Translations under genes and position numbers: made by a program
From: Burhinus oedicnemus
Taxonomy: Eukaryota > Chordata > Aves > Charadriiformes > Burhinidae
Assembly (NCBI GenBank): GCA_008921705.1
Contig: VFFE01007188.1
Location: forward strand, 1,041,443 to 1,105,442
Direction: 5' to 3'
DNA length: 64,000 bases
Notes under the pieces: generated by a model
Told to the model about the DNA's origin: nothing
The model's database searches: none
The model's input: only the letters and a program-made list of their open reading frames with translations
Shown: positions 33,766 through 46,876 of the stretch, piece by piece
How the letters are laid out: each line of letters starts with the position of its first letter
Position numbering within the stretch: the first letter of the stretch is position 1

Positions 33766-35879
33766 AGTATATTGCTTTCCAAATATAAACACATAAATCG
33801 CCAGTTTTGTTTTCCAACAGTACCAGGCATTTTAAAGACCTACAAATACTTCATCTTGATAGAGTTATCACATTTTCATAAGCATATCGATTCAGTCACC
33901 AACTATAAAATGTTCTTAATTGCTTGCTGCTGTATCTGTCAGTACAATAAAAGCATCATAATATTCTGATATGCAAAGAACAGAAGAAAAAAAAATGCAG
34001 AGCACTGTTCCTTATTTTGCAGGAACTATCGTACAGACAATAAACCAGAAAAGTATTATGAAGCATTAGCATAATGCTACAAACCTTACTTTTAAAACAT
34101 CCTCATATCAGACTCTTAATTTAACATTATTTCCCAAGGTTTAGGTTAAGACTCATTTCCAAGAGTCTGTGCCTGCAATTCTTATTCTTATTTTGTGGTA
34201 TTAATGCATGGAAAAAGCCTCTTTCTTCAGCTCACCAGTAAATTTAAGCTAGGACATTTTGAGGTTTTGTAGTATTTAGGTTACTGCAGATCCAGCCTTC
34301 CCTTGTTTGTTTTGATTAAGTTTTAAAATACAAGTCTTGTACTTTCAAATACAGGCAAAATTGTGGCAGCAAAGAATCCGATTAGTCAAGATCTGGTTTA
34401 GCAGAAGTGGGAGAAGTACAGCGTATTTTGAGAATTTACTTCAAAGCTACAGAGGAAATTCGATTTATAGCACTGTGTATACTATGTCAAAACTTAATAT
34501 TCAGATCTCTTTAGCTAAATCCGTTCTGCCCATGTAAAATCATCCATACAAACTAGTTTCTAGAAAGAGTTGTATGGAGTTCTCCCTCTTTCCCCTTCCA
34601 AAAGAAATGTCTAGTATTTATGGTACACCTACTTGAGTGTCAGAGTAAATGGTCTTTCTCCCTGTTTTTATTTCATAGAATATATTTATTCTTTCCAACA
34701 TGAGTTTCCTTTGCATTTGTGGTTCATTTGCTTCCTATAGACCTGCAGAAAATACTTCCTCTATACATCCAATGCACTTCCCCATCAAACATCTAAATAC
34801 TCCGAATATTTTAATCTGATATTTGAGGCGGTAATCTGAATAGTAGTACTAATATTTTCTGTAATAATATCTTTTACGGCAGTATAAAAATATCAACAAT
34901 TTCCATCTTTATAGAACTATAAGCAGAGAAAAGTCATTATGACTATTTAAAATAAACATTATGTGAAAGATGTATTTTCTAATTCAGAGAAAAATTTTTA
35001 AGCGTTGAAGACAGATTTTGTTGTACTGGAGTACTTACTGTAGTGTAACCCACTTTTTAGTTTTAACTCATAATCTATGTTTATAGGTGTCTCCATCATT
35101 TAGAAGCCACTATTTAGCTATAAATCTGTCAATATGAATTTCTGTAATTATTCTTTTCCACAATGTTAATTTAACTGTTGAATAAAATAGGACTTATTTT
35201 TAATAATTTTTAAATCCAGAGGTGTGAGATAAAATTCAAGTTGATATATCTGGGTATTTAACTGTTAAATATGTATTAGCACTGAGATGATAGTATAGAC
35301 TATCAGTCTAGTATCAACTAGTATACTTTTAGACTATCAGCTTGGTCTGAAAATTAGGACTTCCATGCTGAAAGGAATATAGTCAAAGGAAAATTCTTCA
35401 ACACATCACTTCCCTATTCCTCAATTTGTAAACCACTCCAATTTAAAAAAAAATAGCAACAGTTATAATTACTCATCCATTTACTTCTGTGGATCTCTAT
35501 TCTCTGCAGACATGGTAAACCTGATGCCTTGATGATGATGTTGATATCTTTAATGGTCTCTGCAAGGTACAGAATATGTGTATATGTAAGTGTGAACACG
35601 CCATTTTCTCAAAAGAACCTGAACTCTGAGAAGAGATCTAGATACCAGGCAATAACACATAAATGCATGCACTAACACGTTTATATACCTATTTAGATAC
35701 ATAAATCAACATTTATACTAGTAAAATAAATATACCTGAGACTGTTATACGGCTGGCATAAAAACCAGCCATACTGATAAACACCATTACTCTCCAAAAC
35801 AAGGTACTGCTTACAAACAGTACATTGGAAATGGTACCTGACCTGTGCCAGCTCCCAAATCTTATCTAGGAACTGCTTG
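33766..35879. other. unique AT-rich DNA, no gene seen
   Basis: No gene or transposon was recognised. Small overlapping palindromes (GATAGTATAGACTATC and a CTAGTATAC region) lie at about 35288-35340. Confidence 0.5.
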
Positions 35880-36070
35880 GGTAAATACTGCCTGGCATGG
35901 GCCAGAGCTGTGTGCAGGGATCATTTTAGTGGCTTAATGTTACAGAGGAGTGACGGCCGGTGCACAAGAACATTTGCAGGCAGTGTCCGATTTGCCGGTA
36001 TAGACATAGCCTAGCTGAACCAGCACTTGCACAGAGGGTACCGAAATTCTTAGTGTAAGAATGGAGAGTA
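35880..36070. repeat. possible ancient dispersed repeat
   Basis: A slightly GC-richer block with wording such as 'CCGGTATAGACATAGCCTAG' and 'CTGAACCAGCACTTG'. It resembles the 'TAGACATAGCC' part of an old repeat I remember from reptile and bird genomes. No ends or target duplications are visible, so this is a weak pattern-based call. Confidence 0.25.
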
Positions 36071-38946
36071 AACAGGTTGTTCTGAAGATGCTGGAAAGGC
36101 AGAATCTGCCTTCCTAAATTAGGCATCAAAGTCAGATGGACTAGCTCTATCTAACCATCTAACAATTCATAGAATCTGTATTATAAATAATGAAAAAGTA
36201 GAACTTATGAACACATAGCTACTTATATGTAAGAAGTTGAAAACTAAATAGCAAACCACAAAATATTGTTGATCAAAATAAAAGGTTTATTAATACAAAT
36301 AGGATACTACAGTAATTGTCATAAAGTGAAAAGCCATGGAAAGACAAGTAAAACTCCCTGATTATAAATAGCATAACCAGAGCCTATTAAAGTTAATCCA
36401 CAGGGTTAACTGCCAGTATGACTCTGGTTCATTGACATATTCTGTTAATATTGTGGTCTTTTAGCTGAACCAAAAGTTTACATAAAAACACAGTAATGTC
36501 AGTATACTCTCAATAATCAAAGCATTGTTTCAGAGAATGCTAGTTCACACATTACTTTTAATTTATAGCTTTAACAGAAATAATGAATAAGAAACTGGAA
36601 ACAAACTTCCCACTCTGTGGAAACATAGTTTTATACATGCTAGTCACAGTATTGTTCAGATTCATCTCCTCAAAATTTCATCTTTGTTTGAGATGTCACA
36701 AATTTTGTTCTGCTTGACTCAGACAGCCACTGCAAAGGGTTATTTAATGCTGAAATGAAGTATAACAAAGCATTCAATTTCACAACTGGATGCTTTTACG
36801 CACTTGCTCCAGCCATCATAACCCCATAACCCAGTCTTACAATGACAACACTTCTTCTGTTATGTTCTTTTTTTTTCACATGGAACACCGATTTCATGAA
36901 ATGATATGTTTATTTCAAACAGTTGGAATACATAAAGTGTTTTGAACTCGAGTTGCCTTTGATAGCTAACTTACAGAGTTTTATTGCCAAGCTCGGAAAG
37001 AGACCTTTACTAAAACTATGGATACTATTGATAAAGTGTATTTAATATAATATAGACATGATATATGTTCTGGTTTCATGACACATCACTTGAAATTTTT
37101 TCATTTTTTTTCAATATTAAAATGTTGTATTCATATTCTTTTTCAGTGAGATTTGGGGTTTTTTTCATTGTTTATTTTGTTTTTCATTTATTGTGCTTTT
37201 TTTGTGAAGAACTTTCAGCTTATATTTTCTTTGGTGCAAGTCAACCAGAAAGAAATATTGTAAAAATAGAATCTATGCAGTGGCTTGCAAAAGGACACTC
37301 AACTCTTAGTAGTACAAAAATGTTTGGGTGGTTCCAGTATTTGACTTTAAAATTCATGTTACTTGCTATAAAAAGATGAAAAGTTAAATCTTACATTTGC
37401 CAAAAAAAAAAAATCTTAGTCTTAAATTGTCTTTACAAATGCACATATTTTACAGGAGCATGTGGGAAGGAAAGACTAAAAGTAGGATTCACTTCATCTA
37501 ACTCCAGCATCTAGAAAATAAGTATCTAGCCAAAGCTCACCTTCTAGTAATTGTCTATAATCAGTGCAGCTGTATCCTCGGGGCAACTCATGGCATTTAT
37601 CTACTTTAAAACTGAATGAATCACTACCTGGGAATGTCTTTCATTAACTTGAAAAGGAGCTTTGATATGACTCTTTGACTTCACACCGCAGAGTCCAAGT
37701 GTCTGAATCTTCACTTTGAGTTATCAGATCTGTAAAATTACTGAATATAAATCAGAACTTCAATTTTCATTTTACAGATGTATGAAATAAAAAATACTTT
37801 CTGATTTCAGAGTAAGTACCCTTTAATTGCATTTTTTTTTGTTTCAGAGGAGCTTGGATAGTGGGAAGGAAAAGAAAAAAGTTTTATTGGACTCCCAGTT
37901 TTTTTGATTCAAATTTTGTAGCCAACACAGTTTATAATTTTTTGTATGAGTGTGTGTCTTACAAGTACTTCCCTAGAGTGGGTATATGCTTCATGACAAG
38001 TAGGCACAGATTCCAAACCATTATCTCCCAGGCTACATCTAGTACACATACTTATGGCAGTCTGTGACACTGTCAGATTAGTTATGAACATTTAACCTAC
38101 AAGGATATTAAACTGTTTTTAACTGCACCCAAGGCAGATTTTTAACCTTGTCCAGTACATAGCTATAGTCTTTATTCTTTAGTTTCCTTTAAGAGCTTTT
38201 GTAGTTATTTCAGCCAAAAAGGAAAAAAAAGGAAATGGAGGGAGACAGAGTGATATAAATAAGTTTTCTTTCCTATACAATTCCTGTCTGTTGGAGATAC
38301 AGGGTTCCTGTAATAGATCAGACTCTCCTATTTAACTTTTTTGTTCCTACACAATGTGTGTGATTGAATTATGAATACTTTCTTAATGCATACTTAGGGT
38401 AGAAGAGCTTAGAAAATATACAACAATAATTTAATAAATATAATATGTTTAGCTGAAGTAAATTAAAGCTCTATTATGTCCAAAGGCAAGAAAATCTGAA
38501 AAGCTGATCATTTAATATAGGAGAAATCTATAGTAAAACCTGTGAAAATGGTTTTATAAATGTGAATTTATTGTATTAAAACATCCATTTTTAATTTTTA
38601 TTTGACTTGCCTGATTGTAAACATAGGCTCAAATACCCTGAGAAAACAATAAGCTATAACAAATTAAACAAAGAAAAAACCCTCACATAGCTGTAGTATA
38701 AGGTCTAGTGTCTCTCATAATCTACAGTTTTAACACTTATTGATACATTTATGAACTTAATAAAAAATATTGTAACAATAATTTTCTTCACTCAGAAGAT
38801 AGTTTCTCTTCTAATTTTCACAATGGTTAACAATTTTTAAATGGCTTTTTAATACTCTGCAAATTCTAACAGGTAAAACAGATTTTTGACCATCATGGAA
38901 TACAGGAATATAAGTTCACATTGGCTTTATTTTTTCATCCAGTAAG
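36071..38946. other. unique AT-rich DNA, no gene seen
   Basis: Only short frames occur. A 104-codon frame at 37065-37379 is F/L/V-rich because of T-rich DNA. No repeat or gene was recognised. Confidence 0.5.
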
Positions 38947-39679
38947 TGTCGTGGTTTGGGCTGGACTGGCCATTGAGACAAATGACAGATGCTGTCCCCC
39001 GCTCTCTCTCCAAGGAGAGGAAGGAGAGGAAGAGACTTATGAGTTTAGAAGGAACTAAGCTAGTTTAATGAAATATTAATAATAAAATACTAAAAAAAGA
39101 AAATAATAAAATACATACAAAAGCCATATCAAGCTCCCAGGATGATGACCACATCACTGGCAGGCATGGGGAAAGTCCCAGACTGGACTCAGTGATGAAC
39201 AGGGACTGGTTTTCAGATCTGGATTCAGGGATGCAGGGATTGGGATCAAAGGCAGACAAACAGACAGAGTCCTCCTCAGAAGCCAGCCATGGAAGAAAGA
39301 CGGCTGACCCTTTGATCCCTGGCTTTTATACTGAGCGTGAGGCAGATGGGATGGAATACCCTGTTGGTCAGTTTTGGGTCACCTGTCCTGTTCGCTCCTC
39401 CCCGCAGGTGTGACCCCTCTACGCTTTTCCGCTTCCGACCCTCCAACGGGGCAAATAACAAAGTTGGCTGGCAATAGCAAAGTTGTTATAGCAATAAGTA
39501 TAAGCAGGAGCCTCTCTGCATACCATTCCTTGGCATCAACTATAAACATGGGTCTTACTACTCTGAGAGCGAACAGTTTCTGCACAATAGGCTGATAATT
39601 TCAGTGGTTAGAAGAGGCTTAGCTGCAAAGTAAAATTACTGAACAGAAAACTGGTTCTGTTTAACCTCAAACCAGGACA
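38947..39679 (-). mobile_element. solo ERV LTR, 5-bp target duplication (copy B)
   Basis: This 733-bp element is flanked by GTAAG at 38942-38946 and 39680-39684. On the minus strand it starts TGTCCTGGTTTGAGG and ends 'GCCCAAACCACGACA'. It lines up along its length with copy A at 8785-9530, including the mid-element TATAAAA and the AAT-rich tract. The end CG dinucleotides are retained here but mutated in copy A. It has no internal genes, so it is a solo LTR, inferred to be ERVL-like from the 5-bp duplication. Confidence 0.92.
39324..39330 (-). promoter_or_regulatory. TATA box of solo LTR copy B
   Basis: TATAAAA on the minus strand, at the same relative place as in copy A. Confidence 0.55.
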
Positions 39680-39684
39680 GTAAG

Positions 39685-41353
39685 TAACTCCACTATTTCC
39701 ACTGAGTAAATGGGGTGTCAGTCAGGAAAACTGACTCATTTAATGAAATGTAAGCTCACACATAGACAGTATAGTGTCTGCAAACGTTGTTGTATACTCC
39801 AACCAATTTAGTACCTAGCATTTACAGTAGCAACATTTCATTGAAGTACTTTAATAGCAACTTTGTTAACTACCCACAACTGCCACAAATATTTTCAGTC
39901 AACATTTTACTTCATGAAGCCAAGCTGTGTAAAACTTTCATTACAGAAGACAAGCCCATGCAAAACAAGATTGTGTCATGTTTCATTTGTGAATGAAAAA
40001 CTCATCTCAGTTCTCTGGCAATATCCAGAGCACAGGAAAGATTTTGGCAACACGTAACTGTCCTTTCTGGTGAATTTATTTCCTTTCTTCCAAGGTCTTG
40101 AAAATAAAATGACAGGGCCAATCAGGTTGGCTGTTATTTTCTAGCTTATCATATGATTTCAGCAAATATATTTTTCTTTCTAAAGCTTTTAGTGGTAAGG
40201 TAGGACTGCATCTGTATAAGGGCGAAAGGGGCACACACAACTGCCAAAAATGTCTAGTCATCCAGGAGAAATATGACCAGACCCTTCTATTTTTTAAAGA
40301 TTGCTTTCTGACTGCATTATCTGCTTGTGCTTAACTACCTTTTCTCAGGTAGTTTTTTGGAGACAAAAGACGAAAAAATGAAAGGCTGCAAATTTCCTGC
40401 CAAGCAAAGAAATACTTACATAAACCACAGTAGCATTTGGAGAAGTACTTTTTCTCATTTGTTTCTTTAGAGAGGGACTGGAGACACTCTCTAGAGATCC
40501 TTCTAAAGAAATACAATTAGGAAAAATAGTCAGTAGGTGCCCAAAGAAATAATGAATTGCCATCCACTTCCACAAATGCAGGAATCTTTTTCTAGGTAAA
40601 TAATTTGTTCCACATAGTCTCTTTTAAGTGGTAAGTGTCTTTGGGTGGAATAAATAAGGATGATTAAGATGAGCTTGTCAGGTTTTTTTATTTCTGACTT
40701 TCTCTGACTTCTATGGCTGCCCACAGAGTCTGTTGTTTACAGTTTTCAAAGCCTGTACATTTTTACTTTAAGTTGTATGTGTAAGCCACACAAAGTGAGG
40801 GATTTGGCACAGCTTTCACAGTATATCCAGATTTTTTGCCTAATACCTTAAAAATGAAAATCACCCTGTTTCATTTTCCTTTCAGTGCATAACTTTCAGT
40901 TGGAAAAAATATAATAAATTAAAAATAGATAGGGAATGATGGTTTCATCTGATAAACCTCAGTAATAATCATGATTAAAACATGAAAAAGACTGAGAAAG
41001 GGTAGGATATGTCAGAAGAAATGTTTTATAAAAAGACCTGCAACAATATTTGCGGAATATTTCAAAAGGAAGATAGTTTATCTATATCAAGGCTTGAGGA
41101 GAGGGACAGAGTACCTCGTAAATGATACTTGAAAAACATTTTTAAATACTGGTTGAACTTATGCCACTGGTAAAGCAGTCTATAGGAACCATTACAGAGG
41201 TTCAGGTAAGCCTTAACTATGTCATCTTTACTTTTCCTCTGCCCCTTTTGCTCCAAATTCTATTGCTCCTGAGAAAAGCTAAAAAATTGTCTGCATTATT
41301 AATAAAAGAAGTTAGAAAGGATTATTATGTGCTCATTTGACTTTACTTTCATA
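39685..41353. other. unique AT-rich DNA, no gene seen
   Basis: Chance frames of up to 76 codons. No repeat family or gene was recognised. Confidence 0.5.
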
Positions 41354-42510
41354 AAATCATAATCATAGAATACCATGTCGGAAGGGACCTCAAGGATCAT
41401 CTGGTCCAACCTTTCTTGGCAAAAGCATGGTCTAGACAAGATGGCCCAGCACCCTGTCCAGCTGAATCTTAAACATGTGCAATGACGGGGAATCCACCAC
41501 TTCCCTGGCAAGATTACTCCACTGGCTGATTGTTTGCATTGTCAAAAATCTTCCTCTTGTGTCCAGTTGGGTTCTCCTCAGGAGTAACTTGTACCATTAC
41601 CCCTCATCTTTTCCATGTGACTCCTTGTGAAAAGGCAGTCTCCATCTTCTTTGTAGCCATCCTTTACACTCTGGAACATGGTGATAAGGTCTCCCCTAAG
41701 CTTTCTTTTCTCAAGGCTGGACAAAACCAATTCTCTCAGCTTTTCCTCCTATGGCAGGTTTCCCAGTCCTTTGATCATATTGTGGCCCTCCTCTGGACAA
41801 TCTCCAGCCTGTCCACATCTTTTTTGTATAGTGGGGACCAAAACTGAAGACAGTGTTCCAGGTGTGGCCTGACAAGCACTGAGTAGAGTGGGATAATGAC
41901 TTCTTTATCTCTGCTGGTGATGCCCTTGTTGACGCAGCCAGCATCCTGTTGTCTTTCTTTGCCGCAGCTGCACACTGTTCACTCATATTGAGCTTGTTGT
42001 CCACCAGGACTACCAGGCCCCTTTCCACAGAGCTGCTCCCCAGCCGGGTAGATTCCAGCCTGCACTGCACTCCTGGATTATGTTTTTCTAGGTGCAAGAC
42101 TTTACATTTGTCCTTGTTGAACTTCATAAGATTCTTGTTAGCCCACTCTTTCAGCCTATCTAGGTCTTCCTGTAGGGTGGCTCTCCCTTCCAAAGTGTCC
42201 TTTTCCCCACTCAGTTTGGTGTTATCAGCAAACTTTGTCAGGGTACGCTTGATCCCATCATCCAGATCGCTTAGGAAGATATTAAAATGAGGAGGAATAA
42301 GGCATTGTAGGATTGAAAGGGTTAACAGGATTGAGGTACTGAAAGGTCCAGGTCATGTCTGAAGGGAGGAGACTTGTGTATCTGGAAAAGGATTAAAAAC
42401 AAGATTAGAAGGATATAAACGAGCGAGCGCATGACCTTTGTTTGTGAAAGAGGGAACTGCAAGGTTGTAAAAGATAGCCAATTGTATCAGCTAAAGGAAT
42501 GCATGAAGGA

Positions 42511-42584
42511 CACGTGAACAGGACACATAAACCAATAAAAGATCACTTAGTGGTGCGTGTATAAACAAGTAGGAAGTATATAAG
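42511..42584 (+). promoter_or_regulatory. LTR core promoter: E-box, CCAAT box, TATA box
   Basis: CACGTG at 42511-42516, CCAAT at 42532-42536 and TATATAAG at 42577-42584 are in the usual promoter order. Further upstream, TGACCTTTG at 42432-42440 matches a nuclear-receptor half-site consensus. Activity is inferred only. Confidence 0.55.
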
Positions 42585-42598
42585 CAGTGTGATATTTC

Positions 42599-42604
42599 AA
42601 TAAA
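42599..42604 (+). terminator. AATAAA polyadenylation signal of the nested LTR
   Basis: A canonical signal 15 bases after the TATA box and just ahead of the expected transcription start, so it would be read only at the 3' end of a provirus transcript. Confidence 0.55.
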
Positions 42605-44475
42605 GGGTCTTCGATTTATCATCTATTGGAGTCCGTACATCTATCCGCTACATTAAAACTGCATTGGGCCCAATATCGATCCCTGGGAGACCCCACTTTT
42701 GACAGGTTGCCAGTTTGAAAAGGAGCTATTTACCACCACTCTCTGGGTGCAGCCTGTCAGCCAGTTCCCCACCCACCACACAGACCACTTGTCTAATCTG
42801 TAACTCATCAGTTTCTTTAGGAGGAGGCTGTGTGAAATCATCAAAAGCCTTGGAGAAATCCAGGTAGACAATGTCCACCACTTGCTCCACATCAAGTGAA
42901 CAGGTTACGTTGTAATAGAAGGGGATCAGGTTTGACAAGCACAACTTGACCTTGGTGAATCCATGCTGGCTTTTCCCAATCACATGCTTCATTTGACTTG
43001 TGACAGCCCACAGGATGATTCGTTCCCTAACTTTCTCAGGGACTGAAGTAAGACTAATAGGCCTATAATTTCCTGGATTCTCCTTTAAGCCCTTCTTGTA
43101 GATGGGAGTGACATTAGCCTTCTTCTAGTCTTCTGGGACATCCCCCAATCTCCATGACTTCTCAAAGATTATGGAGAGTGTCCTTGCAATGACGTCAGCC
43201 AGCTCTGTTAACACTCTTGTGTGGATAACGTCAGGGCCCATCAATATGTAGGGGTCAAGCTCCTGTAATAGTTTGCATACCAACTCTTCCTTCACTGATG
43301 GTGGGTTTGTGTTTGCATCAATCTGGATTTTTGTTGCCATGGCCTGGGGTCCAACAGTGCTCGTAAAGACAGAGGTGAAGAAAGTGTTGAGAATCTCTGC
43401 CTTTTCAGCCCTGTTGGTGACTAATTAACCTCTCCTGTTTAAAGTGGACCAATATTTTCCTTCTGCTTCTGCTTGTTGTTTAGGTGCCTGAAGAACCCTT
43501 TCTTGTAGTTTTGGACATCTCTGGCCAATTTCAATTCAAGCTGAGCTTTTGCTTTTCTAACTGCATCTCTGCACACTCTAGCAATGCCCTTGTAGTTCTC
43601 AATGGGTATTGGTCTGTTTTTCCATCTCTGGCACGGTTCTCATTTTGTTTTGAGAAGACTCAAAAGCTTGCAGTTCAGCCAAGGGGGTCTCTTGCTCTGC
43701 CTATTTCCCTTACCATTAAAAGGGATGAACAGTTTTTGTGCTTCCAAGAGAGTATTCTTGAAAAAGTTCTGGCACTCACTAACTCCTTCATCCTTCATGG
43801 AAGCTTTACATGGAATACATCCCAACTGAGCTCTGAGCAAGCTGAAGTTTGCTCTTCTAGAATCTAAAACTTTGTCTTAGTACTGACCTTCAATGTGTTC
43901 AGCAGGATCCCAAATTGCACAATACTGTGATCACTGAAGCTAATGCTATCACTAACCAAGATATTACAAAGCATGTTTTCTTTGTGAGTAGCAAGTCCAG
44001 CAGGGCCTCATTCCTGGTGGGCACATCTAACATTTGTATGAGGAAGCAGTCTTCTTCGCATTCCAGGAACTTGATGGATGGCATGTGAACTGCTGTATCG
44101 TTCTTCCCACAAATGTCTGGGTAGTTGAAGTCACCGTAGGAACCAAGTTCTTTTGATCCAAAGCTGTTTAAGTGACCCAATTATTGCTTCATTGACCTTA
44201 TCATCTTGGTTCGGAGGTCGGTAGTAGATGCTTACTGTAAGATCCCCTTTGGAGACAACTCCTCTGATCTTGACCCAGAGGCATTCAATAGAGCTTCCAC
44301 AATCACCACAGTTGAATTCTATATATTCAAGGTTCTCCTTAACACAGAGCGTGATGACTCCTTCTCTCCTTCCCTACCCATCTTTACAGAACAGCCTACA
44401 GCCATCCATCACGACCTGCCAATCATGTGAGTTGTCCCACCATGTTCCAGTTATTCTGAAGATATCATAACTTTC

Positions 44476-46807
44476 TGACTTTTGGAGACAGTTAGAAGAT
44501 TAGAATAAATTAAGCTTTAGGCATGTCATTATTTTTACTCGAGTTTGAAAACAATCAAGATGAAAGTATCTTGGAGACTTTCTCCTGCTCAGATGTAGAC
44601 ATCTTATTCAGTTAGCTGTCCATGCACGGATGAGTAAGGATTTCTGAGATCTCTAGACATACAGGGGTGGCTGAATAGTTGTCCTCTAGGATACGATTCA
44701 TGTCATTTTAAAGATGGAGGTGTCTAAAACAGGTTAGGTGAATCATGACCAAATAGCAGCTCTTTTTCTACAAATAATATAAAGGGTTATTGAGTTACTA
44801 ACTCAGAGCTATTTTTATACGTTTTAAATATCTAGAGTTAGATAAGTCCTAATATTCATGTTCAAAAAAAGGCTGACTTTACTGTCTATTGAGAGAGAAG
44901 CAGTTGTATAAATGGTACCCATTTGCTAATCCTGCTTAAAATGCTTAATTTTTAAAAAAAAAAGAATAAGTGGAAATCTTTTAAAAAAACAACACTTTCT
45001 AAAAACTGCATCTTAGTGACACTGTTTTTGAGTTTGGATTTGTTTTTTTTCCCCTCAGAGCTAGATTTCAAAATGTCCACAGTGATCCATAATAAAATGT
45101 TGCTGCCTTTTGAATCATCTTGGTTTTCTGTGTCATCTATAAGTATATATTGACTATATGGTATTTATCTTTATTCTTATATCTAATTTTGTAGAAACTG
45201 GGAGAATAATCAGAAAAGATATCCATTGCGAAATTATGTGAGCAAGAGTTACATAGAAATAATCATTTAGTAAAGTTTAATTGCTTTTCTTATTTCTCAT
45301 ACGATAATTTTTTTTTAATTTTGTTTTGTTTTTTAAACCCAGAAACAAAAAAAGAGTTATATATATCTAAATGGACGCAAACGGTACTGGGCTGAAATTT
45401 TAATGAAAGAAATAATGTTTTCGGGGGGGGAAATCAGTGAACCCAAGAAAGTTTGCAATAAAGCTAGAGTTTTCTGCTAACAATTTCCTTCAAGATTTTC
45501 TGAAATATGCTAACATAAAAGGGACCTGCTTTCCATCTCCTTTTTTGGAGGTGGGAAGGCGTATTCCATTGTCAAAAATATTGCCAAAAACATTTCATTT
45601 ATGCAACAAAGGTATTTAAAGTCCCAGTCCACTAACAATAGAATACTTACTTAAAATCCCCAGAAGTTATTCCCAGTAGCTTGTCTGGATTTACTAATTC
45701 CCTCTGAATCATTTATTTATGTTGATTAAACCTAATCATGCAACCAGACAATGGATATAAGGACACCAGCAGGTACTACTTGTGCACAGTCTTTTGTGGC
45801 TCAATCAAGAATGAACATCTGGTAGGCCAAATGTGCAAGTCTGCTGCAAATATTATCAAATTCAAAGAGAATCCCAAGAGAAGCAGAAGAGACACCCCCT
45901 AGGCTTTTCTAACCTAGTCCTTGGAAGTACTCAATAATTAGGGAGAATCTAATATCTTGAGCTGTTTCATACCAAAATCAACAGCAACACTGCCGATTTC
46001 CTTTAATTGTAGAGCTTTGTGTCTATCTTAAATTAGTTTGTTGCTATTACTTATTCTAAAGAACTAAAGTTTCTCTGTTGTTCTCATAATTATCTCCAAT
46101 TTCTTCAAAGCTAACAAATAAAAGTAGAGCTTTAAAAGTGACAACACAAAGAAAACAGAACTAAATTATTGATGCATGTACTGGGCCAAAATATATCTTA
46201 AATATGCTATAAAAACTCCAATGTACTCAGTGGGACATGAATATTGGTATAAAATTTGTGGAGGAAAAATAAAATAAAATCATCTCTCAACTGCTGGATC
46301 AAGTGTCCATAGAAATCTAAGTAGTAAAAGTTTAAATAGTCCTGGGAGCAGGACCCGAGCAAGATACTTTTTCTCATTTAAGACTAAGGAATTGCAGTAA
46401 CTAGAGTGGGCCAATGACTTTTCTTACCTTAAGTAAGGTGGGACATCTGCAACTGAGATCACAATGTTACCTGTCCCTAAAATATGGGTCGGAGTTGACA
46501 GTACAAGATAAGGAGTCCTATAGTTAGCTGCCAATCACAGGGATTGTCCTGGTCTCCCTTTCCCAAACTTTCAGCCACTGTGCTCCCCATGTATTGCACT
46601 GGCACATCTGATCACACAAGGAGCCAGTTCAGGGAGGAAAATCATCGCAGGAACAGGAATGCATGGCTGGATGCGACGAGAAGAGGTACAGTGCCACAGC
46701 CTTCAGCATCAGATCAGCAGATCATCTAATCGCACTCAGACTTTTGCACAGACCTGAGAAGGGGGATGTGACTTACACCTTAACTTGGTAAAAAATTCAC
46801 AGATTAG
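44476..46807. other. unique DNA, no gene seen
   Basis: Mostly AT-rich. A GC-richer stretch at about 46440-46740 has no recognised motif and no frame beyond 61 codons. No transposon was recognised. Confidence 0.45.
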
Positions 46808-46876
46808 ATGTGGTTCTGGGTTTTTTTGTGTGTGTTTTTTGTTTGTTTGGTTGGTTTTGGTTTTGGTTTTTTATTA
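46808..46876. repeat. G/T-rich (TTTG/GGTTT)n-like tract
   Basis: A run of GTGTG, TTTG and GGTTTTGG words composed almost only of G and T. Confidence 0.7.

Larger units (their letters stand above)
42288..42652 (+). mobile_element. compact solo LTR, 6-bp target duplication, nested in CR1
   Basis: This 365-bp element starts TGAGGAGG, ends GCTACA and is flanked by TTAAAA at 42282-42287 and 42653-42658. Removing it joins the CR1 RT frame on both sides. In the plus direction it carries CACGTG (42511-42516), CCAAT (42532-42536) and TATATAAG (42577-42584). AATAAA follows only 15 bases later (42599-42604), with a short ~48-bp end. Having the polyadenylation signal between the TATA box and the expected cap site is how alpharetroviral LTRs are arranged. 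With the 6-bp duplication, this suggests an ERVK-like (class II) LTR. No coding region remains. Confidence 0.9.
41354..44475 (-). mobile_element. old long CR1 LINE split by an LTR
   Basis: Minus-strand CR1 with its 3' end at the left (ATCATAATCATAGAATACC, then 'GTCGGAAGGGACCTCAAGGA'). It extends to the beginning of the endonuclease near 44475. An LTR at 42288-42652 interrupts the RT region. Excluding that insert, about 2.75 kb of CR1 remains. Its 3' end and amino-acid wording differ from the younger copies, so it is an older subfamily. It was in place before the LTR arrived. Confidence 0.92.
41711..44475 (-). pseudogene. old CR1 ORF2 (endonuclease + RT), broken and interrupted
   Basis: In sense order, 'ITGTWWDN' (catalytic Glu of ITET replaced by Gly) is followed by 'VSIYYRPPNQDDKVNEA' and an intact 'GDFNYPDI' endonuclease motif (ORF 43899-44180). 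A 'PPWLNCKLLSLLKTK' to 'RKAKAQLELKLARDVQNYKK' linker region comes next. The RT part includes a readable 'QHGFTKVKLCLSNLI' and '[14 protein letters not shown]', then '[10 protein letters not shown]' just before the LTR. Beyond the LTR the box at 42221-42232 reads FADN, followed by 'ATLQEDLDRLKEWANKNLMK'. Many stops and shifts are present. Confidence 0.88.

Noticed and set aside
37065..37379. 104-codon phenylalanine-rich frame that looks like a membrane protein
   Set aside because: Its hydrophobicity comes from T-rich DNA. There is no family resemblance or gene structure.
43484..43867. 127-codon plus-strand frame
   Set aside because: It is antisense to the old CR1 linker between endonuclease and RT.
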